64,000 bases of DNA, taken from contig NZ_REFV01000009.1 of the NCBI RefSeq assembly GCF_003688895.1, positions 82,447-146,446 on the forward strand. The letters run 5' to 3'. The notes beneath the pieces were generated by a model, which was given only the letters and a program-made list of their open reading frames with translations, did no database searches and was not told the origin of the DNA. Position 1 is the first letter of the stretch; the number at the start of each line of letters is the position of its first letter. The translations under genes were made by a program, and so were the position numbers. Shown one piece after another: positions 41,376 to 51,100 of this stretch. This DNA is from Dokdonia sinensis (GTDB lineage Bacteria; Bacteroidota; Bacteroidia; Flavobacteriales; Flavobacteriaceae).

Positions 41376-44072
41376 ATGAAAATACAATTACAAATCCTTT
41401 TCTTTTGCTTGTTAGGTAATTTAGTAGTGGCTCAAAACACCACGGACTTAGGTGTGATAAATACAAGTCCTCCATTTACAAATGCTACAGGCGATAACAC
41501 CAGCTCAGGTAATAATTATCCAGAACGAGATGGCAATGATGTCTATTATTCTTTCACCACAGATCGAGGATTATCTCTTAATATCTCTTTTATATCCCCG
41601 ACGAGTTTAAATCAAAGTAATACAAGTTTTATTTTATTAGATGCTAATGGTGACGAGGTACCTAAGGTTGGAGCATTTGGTCGCAGTAATTTTAATAATC
41701 TTCCGACAGGTAATTACACATTAATTGTGGACGCTGATGCAGGAAATACAGGGTCATTTTCTTTTGTTTTTAGGCCTCTCGGAGCAGATTTTACTGCCGC
41801 TCCCACTATGGGTAACGCGTTACCTCTTGTTGTATTCTTTATAGATGAATCTACATTTCCAGATACCTGGTCTTGGAATTTTGGAGATGGGACAACATCA
41901 ATACTTCAGGATCCAATACATGCTTACACTACAACTGGAGCTTTTGATGTGAGGTTAACAGTTTCTGACACTATCTTTGGTACCACAAATACGCGGGTTG
42001 TTTCTGAGCTCGTTAAGATATCCATACCGACCGCAAATTTTACAGGCAACGGAACTGCAATTCCCGTTGCAGGATGTAATCCGCTCAATGTTAATTATGA
42101 AGATACCTCTGTAGAGAATGGCGCACCCATTGTGAGCTGGGATTGGGATTTTGGAGATGGAAACACATCCTCTCTTCAGAATCCAAATCATCAATATAAT
42201 ACGGGAGGTATGTATGAAGTAAGCTTAACGGTAACTGACGATTTTGGAAATACAAGTACAGAAGTAAAGTCTAATTTTGTACAAGTAATGGGGCCTAGTG
42301 CAAATTTCAGTACTACTGATACTACTGCAGGATGCTTGCCACTAACAATCAATTTTCAAGATGACTCTACATCTATGAGTCCTATTACCCAATGGTTTTG
42401 GGATTTTGGAGATGGTAATACTTCATCACAACAGAATCCGATGCATATGTACAGCACATCTGGAATCTATGATGTTAGCTTCCAAGTTACAGACGTTAAC
42501 GGTTGTTCAAACACCATTATTGAGACTGCTTTTATCGATACTCTAGACAATGAGTCCCCAGTTGCAAATTGCGTTACGCCTTTCACCTTAAATCTAGATT
42601 CGAATGGCCAGGCCAGTATCACAGTAGCAGATATTGATAATAGCTCTACAGATAATTGCTCAATTGATATGATGACCATTGATATGATGAATTTTGATTG
42701 CAGTAATTTAGGAACCAATACTGTTACTTTAACAGTCACAGATACTGCTGGTAATGTAGGTACGTGCAGTACTACAGTAACTATTCAAGATAATGTGGCT
42801 CCTACAGCAAGTTGCGTCACACCTTTCACCGTACAGCTAGATGCCTTGGGAATGGCGAGCATCACCATGGACGATGTGAATAATGGAAGCACAGACGCCT
42901 GTGGCATCGCCTCGACCAGTATTGATGTAACAGAGTTCACTTGTGCAGATGTGGGAACTCCCGTAACGGTTACGCTAACAGTCACCGACAATAATATGAA
43001 TACAGCTACTTGTACCACTACAGTAACTGTACTAGACAATGAACTCCCAGTTGCAACTTGTGTCTCGCCTTTCATCCTGAATTTAGATGCAAACGGTCAA
43101 GTCAGTATTTCGGTTACTGATATAGATAATGGATCTACAGACAACTGTGGCATTGATACTATGATGGTTGATGTGATGGATTTTGATTGTACGAATCTGG
43201 GAGATAATACAGTGACCTTAACCGTAATAGACGTTGCTGGGAACGTGGCTACTTGTTCAACGGTAGTAACCGTTCAGGATATAGAGGGCGTAACTGTTTC
43301 TAGCGGTCCCGTAGATATTTTTACGGGAACTGGTGCTGGAGATTCTGATTGTGGGGCTATTGTAAATTATGGTCCTATTACTATCGAAAGCTTTGTGATT
43401 TCGGATAATTGCGGGGACGCCTCTAGCACGACTGTATCGTTTACAAATGGTTTAGGATCTGGAGCATTTTTCCCAGTAGGCACGTCTGTAGAAGAATATA
43501 CACTTATAGACTCAAATGGAAATGAAACCCAGTATACATTTGACATCATAATAACAGATACTGCAGCACCAGTCATAAATTGTCCCGGAGAGATAATCGT
43601 ATCTGAGGATGAGAACGGTGAGTATGTCATAGCAGATTACAGCAACACGGTAATAGATAATTGTTCTTCAGGGAGTGATTTAGTAGTCATTCAAGACCCC
43701 GTTGCTGGCACAGTAGTGGGAATAGGAGCTACCATGATCTCTCTTATGGCGACAGACAATGCAGGGAATATGAGTAACTGTAACTTTAATTTAATTGTAG
43801 ATAGCACTTTGGGAGTGGGAGAAGAAAGCTTTCGCGAAAGCATAATCACCCTCTATCCAAACCCAGTCGAAAATGTGTTGCACATTAAAACCGAAGCTTT
43901 GACAATGGATGAAGTTACGATCTATGATTTGAGAGGGCGTGTTATAAGTCATCAATCTAGTTTAGAAAGTAACTTGATAGATATAGACGTAACTAATATA
44001 AAAACAGGGGTTTATCTTGTGAGAATCACATCTGGCAACTCCATAAAGGTAAAGCGTTTTGTAAGACAATAA
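41376..44072 (+). CDS. T9SS adhesin with PKD and HYR repeats
   Basis: 898 residues. Signal peptide to about 20; a PPC-like sandwich (about 25-135, DVYYSFTTDRG...GNYTLIVDADAG); three PKD domains (about 140-385) with the hallmark WxWDFGDGxTSxxQNPxHxYxTxGxYDVxLTVxD; three HYR-like repeats (about 388-640, starting ANCVTPFTLNLDSNGQASITVADIDNSSTDNC); two further divergent HYR units; and a T9SS sorting domain (about 825-898, ITLYPNPVENVLHI, YDLRGRVISH, GVYLVRI). A variant of the palindrome (43827-43842) encodes SFRES in the linker before the sorting domain. Surface adhesin or matrix protein. Controlled by a TACGTA promoter; ends with RNA element B. Confidence 0.88.
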   Translation: MKIQLQILFFCLLGNLVVAQNTTDLGVINTSPPFTNATGDNTSSGNNYPERDGNDVYYSFTTDRGLSLNISFISPTSLNQSNTSFILLDANGDEVPKVGAFGRSNFNNLPTGNYTLIVDADAGNTGSFSFVFRPLGADFTAAPTMGNALPLVVFFIDESTFPDTWSWNFGDGTTSILQDPIHAYTTTGAFDVRLTVSDTIFGTTNTRVVSELVKISIPTANFTGNGTAIPVAGCNPLNVNYEDTSVENGAPIVSWDWDFGDGNTSSLQNPNHQYNTGGMYEVSLTVTDDFGNTSTEVKSNFVQVMGPSANFSTTDTTAGCLPLTINFQDDSTSMSPITQWFWDFGDGNTSSQQNPMHMYSTSGIYDVSFQVTDVNGCSNTIIETAFIDTLDNESPVANCVTPFTLNLDSNGQASITVADIDNSSTDNCSIDMMTIDMMNFDCSNLGTNTVTLTVTDTAGNVGTCSTTVTIQDNVAPTASCVTPFTVQLDALGMASITMDDVNNGSTDACGIASTSIDVTEFTCADVGTPVTVTLTVTDNNMNTATCTTTVTVLDNELPVATCVSPFILNLDANGQVSISVTDIDNGSTDNCGIDTMMVDVMDFDCTNLGDNTVTLTVIDVAGNVATCSTVVTVQDIEGVTVSSGPVDIFTGTGAGDSDCGAIVNYGPITIESFVISDNCGDASSTTVSFTNGLGSGAFFPVGTSVEEYTLIDSNGNETQYTFDIIITDTAAPVINCPGEIIVSEDENGEYVIADYSNTVIDNCSSGSDLVVIQDPVAGTVVGIGATMISLMATDNAGNMSNCNFNLIVDSTLGVGEESFRESIITLYPNPVENVLHIKTEALTMDEVTIYDLRGRVISHQSSLESNLIDIDVTNIKTGVYLVRITSGNSIKVKRFVRQ
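43827..43842. repeat. Palindrome variant, two changes
   Basis: AGCTTTCGCGAAAGCA in the PKD/HYR adhesin gene, read as SFRES in the linker before the sorting domain. Confidence 0.75.
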
Positions 44073-44078
44073 TCATTG

Positions 44079-44140
44079 TTCAATTGGGGGATTGAATTTT
44101 GTAGAAAGAGAGTCATAGCTTTTGCTAGACTCTTTTTTGT
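44079..44140 (+). ncRNA. Candidate small RNA B: G-loop hairpin plus terminator, 3' of the adhesin
   Basis: TTCAATTGGGGGATTGAA (44079-44096), six-base stem with TGGGGG loop, starts 7 bp after the adhesin stop codon. The following terminator stem is AGAGTC-A-TAGC / GCTA-GACTCT (44109-44133) with a T run. Here it may be the 3' end of the adhesin mRNA, or a small RNA released from it. Confidence 0.5.
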
Positions 44141-44162
44141 GTGAAGAAGTTTATGATTTTTA

Positions 44163-44178
44163 CGCTTTCGCGAAAGCG
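44163..44178. repeat. 16-bp palindrome, exact copy 9
   Basis: Intergenic, after RNA element B; same TGATTTTTA...GGAC flanks as copy 8. Confidence 0.9.
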
Positions 44179-44191
44179 GACTAAGTACCCC

Positions 44192-44249
44192 TACGTATTT
44201 TGTTACTTCTACTACGTATTTCAACAGGTTTCTGTTCTTGTTATCTTGC
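44192..44249 (+). promoter_or_regulatory. TACGTA-box promoter of small RNA candidate C
   Basis: TACGTA at 44192 and 44213 (21 bp apart) and -7 box TATCTTGC at 44242-44249, 29 bp after the second TACGTA. The start of transcription would be near 44256, just before the G-loop hairpin at 44265. Confidence 0.6.
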
Positions 44250-44255
44250 TCAAAA

Positions 44256-44321
44256 TAAATTAAGTTCAATTGGGGGATTGAATTATTGAAAAGAGGGAGC
44301 CTAAAGAACTCCCTCTTTTTA
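44256..44321 (+). ncRNA. Candidate small RNA C under a TACGTA promoter
   Basis: TTCAATTGGGGGATTGAA (44265-44282) followed by the terminator GAGGGAG/CTCCCTC (44293-44299 with 44309-44315) and a T run. With the -7 box at 44242 the transcript would be about 65 nt and contain two hairpins and no ORF. It ends 60 bp before the GTG of the second kinase gene, so it is a separate unit or an attenuator. Confidence 0.55.
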
Positions 44322-44381
44322 GTTTCAAATGTGATATTACCGTGCAATTGCATTACATTGCAAATTGTACAATCTTAAAAA

Positions 44382-47300
44382 GTGAAAAAAGGACTTTTAC
44401 ATTTCTTGCTGTACTTTCTTCTCCCCGCGGTGCTGAGTGCCCAGTCTGATGTGGTACACCAGTCTATTTTTTCTAAAAAGGACGGGCTCGCAATAGACAA
44501 CATAAGTGCACTTGCATTTGATACAGATGGCTTCTTATGGCTGGGAGGTGAAAAGGTCGATGTACGCAATATTACATCACCCAATAAGGGAATGGTTATA
44601 CAGCGTTTTAATGGCCAGATGTTTCATAATATACCGTTACCAAATGACGGACCTAGAATAACAGAAGTTAAGCATATTTTAAAAAGGGGAGATGGGCTTT
44701 TTTATGTTTCTGTAATTACGGAGATGGGAGATAACCTTTTCCTTTTTGACCCCTACACAGCGACATTTACACGTCTTAAGATTGCATCTCAGTCTAAAGA
44801 AGGCATAAGCTTATCTAAAATAGTTTTTTACGATGGGCGTGATTATTTGCTAGTGCAGGAAGTGGGAACTTTATACTTAAAAGTTGTCAAAGAGGATAAC
44901 AGTCTTGAGACGGTATTTAGCTATGCTGGATTAGATGAAATATTTGCCTTTGACGGTTCTACCGAACTTATTCTAACAAAGAATTACATTGCTATAGGAG
45001 ACGATAACTTTCCCATAATGTTTTTTGACTGGGAAGGAAATCTGCTCAGACGACTCTCTGCAGACTCGTTTAATAGAGAACGAGACATCCTAGTTTCAAA
45101 ATTTTATATGGAATTCTATTTTAAAGAAAGAGATACGGTTTTTACATTTATTAAAAACAGAAAGCAACTGCACTATTTTGATTTTGAGAAGCTGGATGTC
45201 GTTCCTTTAACAGACTCTCGATTCTCTTTAAACCCGAAAGGCAGAGAGTTATATAGAGACAAGCAGGGTAAGATACTCATCATTGCAAATGAGAGCGATT
45301 CTTATAAGTGTTATACAAAAGAGAAAAATGGTTTTAATGTAAGGGCTCAAATAAGCGGGCTTGACCAAGAATCTAGCGTAAAGATGATTGCAGACGATGT
45401 CTCTGAAGGTGTCTGGCTGGGGCTTTCTAACAAGGAACTGCGATATATTCAATTCCCATCAGATAAGATAAAATCCTATTTATCGGGAAGCGCTTTAAGA
45501 ACCATAAAACAGATAGATAGTGTAAATTATCTTGTCGCTACAGATACAGATGGCTGGTTTAAAATGAATAGTCAGACCGAAGAATTTGAGCCCTATTATC
45601 TCAAAGAGAATGGTGCTCCTTACAAGCCAGTATATAATTGTAACATCTTCGAAGATGAGAGTAATTACTGGAGTAGCTCGTGGAGTAGCATCCTCAAGAT
45701 AGATAAACGCACGCGAGAGACTCAGGCATTCCGTCACTTTCCTGTAAATGTAATGGCAATGCCCAACGATAGCAGTATCGTTTACGGTACAAAGGGCTAT
45801 AACTTAATGCATTTTGACACGCGTACCTATGAGCATAAAGCGCTCCTTAAGACAGATACTTTAGAGATTTATGGGGTTTCTTTTAAGCCAGATTCGGAGA
45901 CGGCAGTATTAGGAACCACTAGAGGGATTATTACTTTTAATCTGGCTACCCAAGAAACTAAAGTCTTAGGCCCAGATAAACTGGAAGATGCTTTCATCAT
46001 TATGGGAATGTATGATGAGGAGCACGGTTTTCTCTTTGGCACAAGGGAAGGTCACCTATTGCAGTTTAACCCAGAAACTATGCAGACTAATATTGTTTAT
46101 AAAGATGAACTTAATTCGCCCATTGCCACAGTGCTTTTTGACGATAATGGATTGTGGTGGATTAACACGTTTAATGGGATGGTTGCCTTTAATCCAGAAA
46201 CGAAGGAAACAACACGATATGCTACAAAAGATGGACTGAGCAACAAGGAGGCAAATAGGCATAGCGCGCTAAAAACAGATAGCGGATTTTTCCTGGGAAC
46301 TATAGATGGGTTGAACTTTTTTAACCCAGAGACTTTAAAAAGAGAAGAGGTTGCTTGTGATCTTGTGCCATTGCGTATGCGATTCTTTGATGCTCAAAAA
46401 AAGGACTATGTTGAAGTGGTAGATAGGTCCGCTTTCGCGAAAGCAAAAAAAATAAACCTCCCCGCAGAAAACAGGGTGTTTGACTTTGACTTTGGACTCA
46501 CAAATGTAGTTGTGGGAAGAAATGAAAGTTATAGATATAGACTTAATGAAAGTGACTGGATTACCTTAGGACAGTCTCCACAATTGCGGTTCCCATCACT
46601 CTCTACTGGGAATCATAATCTCGAGATAGAGGCCATAGATTTCTCTGGAAATAAAATAGGCGCTCCGCTTTTCGTCGAGATAGAGGCTCAGGAGTTTTTT
46701 TATAAAACGTGGTGGTTTTATTTGTTACTTACTATAAGCAGTATTTCATTTTTAGTGTGGCTCTTGTATCAGTACAAAGAGCGTTCTGAAATGCAGGAAA
46801 AATTTGCTCGAGGACTTCTAGCTTCTCAAGAACAGGAGCGTAATCGCATTGCAAAAGAGTTGCACGACAGTATAGGACAACAGTTGACACTCATAAAGCA
46901 AAACGCCCAAAACCAAAATCAAACAGAAATCGCGGGTCTTACAAACCAGACTTTAAATGAAGTACGTTCCATCTCAAGAGGACTATACCCAGCGTTACTT
47001 AGTCAGCTAGGATTGAGTGAGAGCATAGAGCAATTACTGCTCGAGGTAGATGAGCAAACATCGCTATTTGTCTCTGCAGACATTGATGAAGTAGATTTGT
47101 ATTTTAATAGTGAAAGCGCACTTATCTTTTATCGTTTTATTCAGGAAAGTATAACAAATGTGATAAAACACTCTAATGCAAAGACACTTTCTGTAGTTGT
47201 AGCTAAGGAAGGGTTAAATATTGTGACCACCATTCAGGATAATGGGGATGGGTTTGATACGGAGGATAAGCTCAAACGTAATTCGCTAGGAATGAAAACC

Positions 47301-47399
47301 CTCGAAGAGCGCATTAAAATTCTGAGAGGTACTTTAAAAATTGATAGTAGAAAAGGTCAAGGAACAACCATATTTTCAGAAATACCCGTAACCAAATGA
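44382..47399 (+). CDS. Sensor histidine kinase (second pair)
   Basis: 1005 residues from GTG 44382 (MKKGLLHFLLYFLLPAVLSAQ, a clear signal peptide; no nearby ATG gives one). A long beta-propeller-like periplasmic region (about 25-690; LAFDTDGFLWLGGE, GVWLGLSNKELRYI, LWWINTFNGMVAFNPET), a Y_Y_Y-like domain (about 690-765), a transmembrane helix (about 776-798), then HisKA_3 with His in AKELHDSIGQQ (about 824) and an HATPase (VIKHSNA, DNGDGFD, LGMKTLEERI). The palindrome at 46430-46445 encodes SAFAKAKK in the linker before Y_Y_Y. It overlaps the response regulator by four bases (ATGA), so the two are translated together. Confidence 0.9.
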   Translation: MKKGLLHFLLYFLLPAVLSAQSDVVHQSIFSKKDGLAIDNISALAFDTDGFLWLGGEKVDVRNITSPNKGMVIQRFNGQMFHNIPLPNDGPRITEVKHILKRGDGLFYVSVITEMGDNLFLFDPYTATFTRLKIASQSKEGISLSKIVFYDGRDYLLVQEVGTLYLKVVKEDNSLETVFSYAGLDEIFAFDGSTELILTKNYIAIGDDNFPIMFFDWEGNLLRRLSADSFNRERDILVSKFYMEFYFKERDTVFTFIKNRKQLHYFDFEKLDVVPLTDSRFSLNPKGRELYRDKQGKILIIANESDSYKCYTKEKNGFNVRAQISGLDQESSVKMIADDVSEGVWLGLSNKELRYIQFPSDKIKSYLSGSALRTIKQIDSVNYLVATDTDGWFKMNSQTEEFEPYYLKENGAPYKPVYNCNIFEDESNYWSSSWSSILKIDKRTRETQAFRHFPVNVMAMPNDSSIVYGTKGYNLMHFDTRTYEHKALLKTDTLEIYGVSFKPDSETAVLGTTRGIITFNLATQETKVLGPDKLEDAFIIMGMYDEEHGFLFGTREGHLLQFNPETMQTNIVYKDELNSPIATVLFDDNGLWWINTFNGMVAFNPETKETTRYATKDGLSNKEANRHSALKTDSGFFLGTIDGLNFFNPETLKREEVACDLVPLRMRFFDAQKKDYVEVVDRSAFAKAKKINLPAENRVFDFDFGLTNVVVGRNESYRYRLNESDWITLGQSPQLRFPSLSTGNHNLEIEAIDFSGNKIGAPLFVEIEAQEFFYKTWWFYLLLTISSISFLVWLLYQYKERSEMQEKFARGLLASQEQERNRIAKELHDSIGQQLTLIKQNAQNQNQTEIAGLTNQTLNEVRSISRGLYPALLSQLGLSESIEQLLLEVDEQTSLFVSADIDEVDLYFNSESALIFYRFIQESITNVIKHSNAKTLSVVVAKEGLNIVTTIQDNGDGFDTEDKLKRNSLGMKTLEERIKILRGTLKIDSRKGQGTTIFSEIPVTK
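46430..46445. repeat. Palindrome variant, one change
   Basis: Last base A; in the second kinase gene, read as SAFAKAKK. Confidence 0.8.
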
Positions 47400-48043
47400 C
47401 AACAAATCTAAAAATTTTAATTGCAGATGATCATCCTATGTTGCTCAAGGGACTTGTAGAGGCTTTTAGGGATGCAGGATACTCAGATTTACTCGAGGCT
47501 ACAAATGGAGCACAGGCTCTTGAAAAAATAGTAGAGACCAAGCCCGCAATTGCAATTTTGGATATAGAAATGCCTTTACTTACTGGATTTGAGGTTATAT
47601 CAAAATGTAAAACATTAGGGTTGCAAGAGACCAAGTTTGTTATCATTACCTCTTTTAAAGAAAAAAGTTTTGTAGCAAAGGCAAAGAAGCTCAATATATC
47701 TGGATATTTATTAAAGGACGAGCCATTCTCCGAAATTCACAAATGCGTCCAGACCATCGCCAGCGGTAAGAACTATTTTAGTAAAACGTTTGACCAGATC
47801 TTTAGCGCTGAGGTTGCTCCAAACATTGAAAAGATTAAATTCCTATCTCCATCTGAGCGTACGATAATACGACTTATAGCCCAAGGAAATTCTTCTCGTG
47901 AGATAGGGGATCTACTTACTATATCTTTTAGGACAGTACAAAAACACAGAGCAAATATCATTGCAAAACTAGACTTGGATTCTGCTTCTGATTCGTTATC
48001 TATTTGGACAAAGGAGCACAAGGAGCTTATTCTTTCTCTTTGA
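47396..48043 (+). CDS. LuxR/FixJ-type response regulator (second pair)
   Basis: 215 residues. Receiver domain with LIADDHPML, phospho-acceptor Asp in IAILDIEMPLLTGFEV (about 56), and Lys in GYLLKDEP. DNA-binding domain (about 150-205) SPSERTIIRLIAQGNSSREIGDLLTISFRTVQKHRANIIAKL, very close to the first regulator in the recognition helix (RTVQKHRxNIIAKLDL). The two probably recognise similar DNA. The start ATG overlaps the kinase stop. Next promoter downstream is the TACGTA promoter of the giant HYR adhesin. Confidence 0.92.
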   Translation: MTTNLKILIADDHPMLLKGLVEAFRDAGYSDLLEATNGAQALEKIVETKPAIAILDIEMPLLTGFEVISKCKTLGLQETKFVIITSFKEKSFVAKAKKLNISGYLLKDEPFSEIHKCVQTIASGKNYFSKTFDQIFSAEVAPNIEKIKFLSPSERTIIRLIAQGNSSREIGDLLTISFRTVQKHRANIIAKLDLDSASDSLSIWTKEHKELILSL

Positions 48044-48073
48044 TTCTCTAAATCTTTTCTTCCATTTTAAAAC

Positions 48074-48141
48074 TACGTAGCCCTACGTAGTTTTTGTAGC
48101 GCACTACGTATGCAAAAGCGTTAACAACTGTCCTACATTTG
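48074..48141 (+). promoter_or_regulatory. TACGTA-box promoter of the giant HYR adhesin gene
   Basis: TACGTA at 48074, 48084 and 48105 and a perfect -7 box TACATTTG at 48134-48141, 29 bp after the last TACGTA. There is no TTG at -33; the proximal box takes its place, as at promoters needing an activator. Transcription would start near 48148, giving a short leader to ATG 48167. Confidence 0.65.
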
Positions 48142-48166
48142 TTAACCAAATCATAATTTTTTGTTT

Positions 48167-51100
48167 ATGGCAAGTAAAATCACCCTACAGCGCTCTCTTT
48201 TCTGCCTCTTATCCCTAATTACATTTTTACTAAGTGCACAAAATCCTACTGCCGTTTGTCAAGACATAACTGTCCAGTTAGATGGTACAGGAGTCGTTAT
48301 GATTACTGGAGCAGACGTAGACGGAGGCTCTACTGACGATATGGGTATTGTTATGATGACAGTATCCCCTGACGCCTTTTCTTGCGGAGATATAGGAATG
48401 CAATCTGTGACACTTACAGTAGAAGATGCAGATGGGAATATGGACAGTTGTACGGCCATAGTTACAGTAGAGGATACTATGCCACCTACTGCGGTCTGTC
48501 AAGATATAACAGTACAACTAGATGCAACAGGCAACGTCTCTATAACACCAGATATGTTAGATGGAGGTTCCTCAGATAATTGTGTGGCTCTTAGTTTTGG
48601 GGCCAGCCAGACAGACTTCGATTGTACTGACATCGGAACAAATAACGTAACTCTAACCGTTACAGATATTGCTGGACAGAGTGCAACTTGTATCGCTGTG
48701 GTTACTGTTCAGGATATGATGGCGCCTACAGCAATGTGTCAAAATATCGTTTTACCCATAGACGTTGGAGGAAATGCCGTTTTGGATCCATCACTTTTAG
48801 ATGGAGGATCGACAGATAACTGCGCAGGGCCATTAACTTTTTCAGCATCCCAGACGATGTTTACTTGTGGAGACACGGGACCTCAAATGGTCACTCTTAC
48901 AGTCACAGATGCTTCTGGAAATTCGGACACTTGTGTGGCAACAGTAACTATACAAGATACTGCTCCCCCGGTAATTATGTGTCAGAATTTGACACGCACC
49001 CTTGACGCTTCGGGAAATCTTACGATTGATCCAGTTGATTTTGATAATGGAACAACGGACAATTGTGGTAATGTCACTTTTACGGCTTCTCAAACGATGT
49101 TTTCTTGCGATGACGTCCTCAATCCGCCTACAAATGATTTGCTTATTTCCGGTGTGGTTTATGGTTCATTAATTGAATTTGTTGATGATGATAACGACCC
49201 CGGAACTCCAGATATAGAAGTGGTATCATTTTACAGAGCTGTTGAGGTATTTGCACTTAGAGACATTGTAAACTTATCCCAATATGGAATAGGAGTAGCA
49301 AATGATGGACAAGGAAGCGATGGCCAAGAATTTATATTCCCTGCAATCCCAATTCCTGCAGGTATGCATCTTACAATTTCAGATGAATCAACTGTAGATT
49401 TAAACACAAATTATTTTCAATTTTTTGATAATACTCCAGATTTCGAATTTTCAGGTCTAGATATAGATGGTAATGATGCTATAGAGTTATACTTTAATAA
49501 CAATGTAATCGACACTTTTGGTGAGTTGACCTACTCTTCACCTACTGAAATGGATCCTTTATTATGGGATTATGAATTAGGTTGGGCATATCGCATAGGT
49601 GATACTGGTCCTGACGGAAATACTTTTATTGGAGATAGTTGGTTTTACAGCACTCCAGGTGCGCTTAATGGTGAGGATACAAATGCCACGGCCCTCGCTC
49701 CGTTTCCATTAGATGTTTATAATTTTATACAGGCGGGAAGTGCAACTCCCGTAGAAGTGACTGTTACAGCCACAGATGATGCAGGAAACTCATCTACGTG
49801 TACTGCAACTGTAACCGTAGAAGATACAACACCGCCTATTGCATTATCCCAAGATCTTGTGGTACAACTAAGTGACAACGGTGAGTATTTTGTCGATGTA
49901 GATGTACTGGATACTGGTTCTAGTGATACCTGCGGGATTGCTTCGCGCGTTGCAGAACCTAGTGCCTTCTTTTGTGATGAAGTTGGAGATAATATAGTAA
50001 CCTTAACCGTTACAGATGTCTTTGATAATGTTTCTACCTCTACCTCTACAATCACAGTGCAAGATGTAACTCCTCCAGTAATGGTTTGTGAGGATATTAC
50101 TGTACAATTGGACGCTTCAGGAACTATTACAATAACTCCAGATCAAATAGGAAGCGGTAGTTCAGATATTTGTGGCTTTGATGAGATGGATCTTAATGCC
50201 CGCACGATAGACGTAGACACTTTTGATTGTTCTAATGTAGGTATGACAAATATCGTGACCTATACTGCTATAGATGTAAACGGGAATTCGAACACCTGTA
50301 CGGCTATGGTTACTGTAGAGGATAACATATCACCAGAAGCGATTTGCCAAGATATCACCATACAACTTGACGCATCCGGAAACGCTACGCTCACAGCTAT
50401 CGAAATTGATGGCGGAAGTACTGACGCCTGTGGCATTGCTTCAAGAGCCGTCGATATTACCACGTTTACCTGTGCAAACATAGGAGAGAATAATGTTGAG
50501 TTGACTATTACCGACGTAAACGGGAATTCCAGCACTTGTACTGCGGTGGTTACTGTTGAAGATACTGTTAACCCTACCGCTATTGCGATGGATATTACTG
50601 TAGGAATTGGAACTTCTGGATCTGTAACAGTGTCAGGGAATCAACTTAATAATGGAAGTTCTGATAATTGTGCGATAGCCTCATTTAGTGTGAGTCCTAA
50701 TACTTTTACTTGTGCCGACGTTGGAGCTCCTGTGCCAGTCACGTTGACAGTTACAGATACTTCAGGCAACTCAAGTACTACAACAGCAAATATAACTTTA
50801 GTAGATAATGTGCCGCCTTCTGCAGTATGTCAAAATGTAACTCTTGAACTTGATAGCACAGGAAATATCATATTAGATGTGGACGACATAGACAATGGAA
50901 GTGCAGCCGCTTGCGGAGGAATTACCAGAAGCATTGATGTAAGTTCATTTGATTGCACCAATATAGGTGCAAATAATGTGACACTTACGGTAACAAATTA
51001 TAATAATGTAAGTACTCAATGCACCGCAGTAGTCACGGTCCAAGATAATAGCGCTCCTGTAGTAATATGTCAGGACTTAAATGTATTGCTTGATTCTAGT

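Noticed and set aside
44012..44353. 113-residue minus-strand ORF across the adhesin/kinase intergenic region
   Set aside because: It covers RNA elements B and C, a palindrome and the TACGTA boxes. Its composition (LSRKRKNHKLLHTKKS) reflects hairpins and T-runs read backwards, with no protein-like features.
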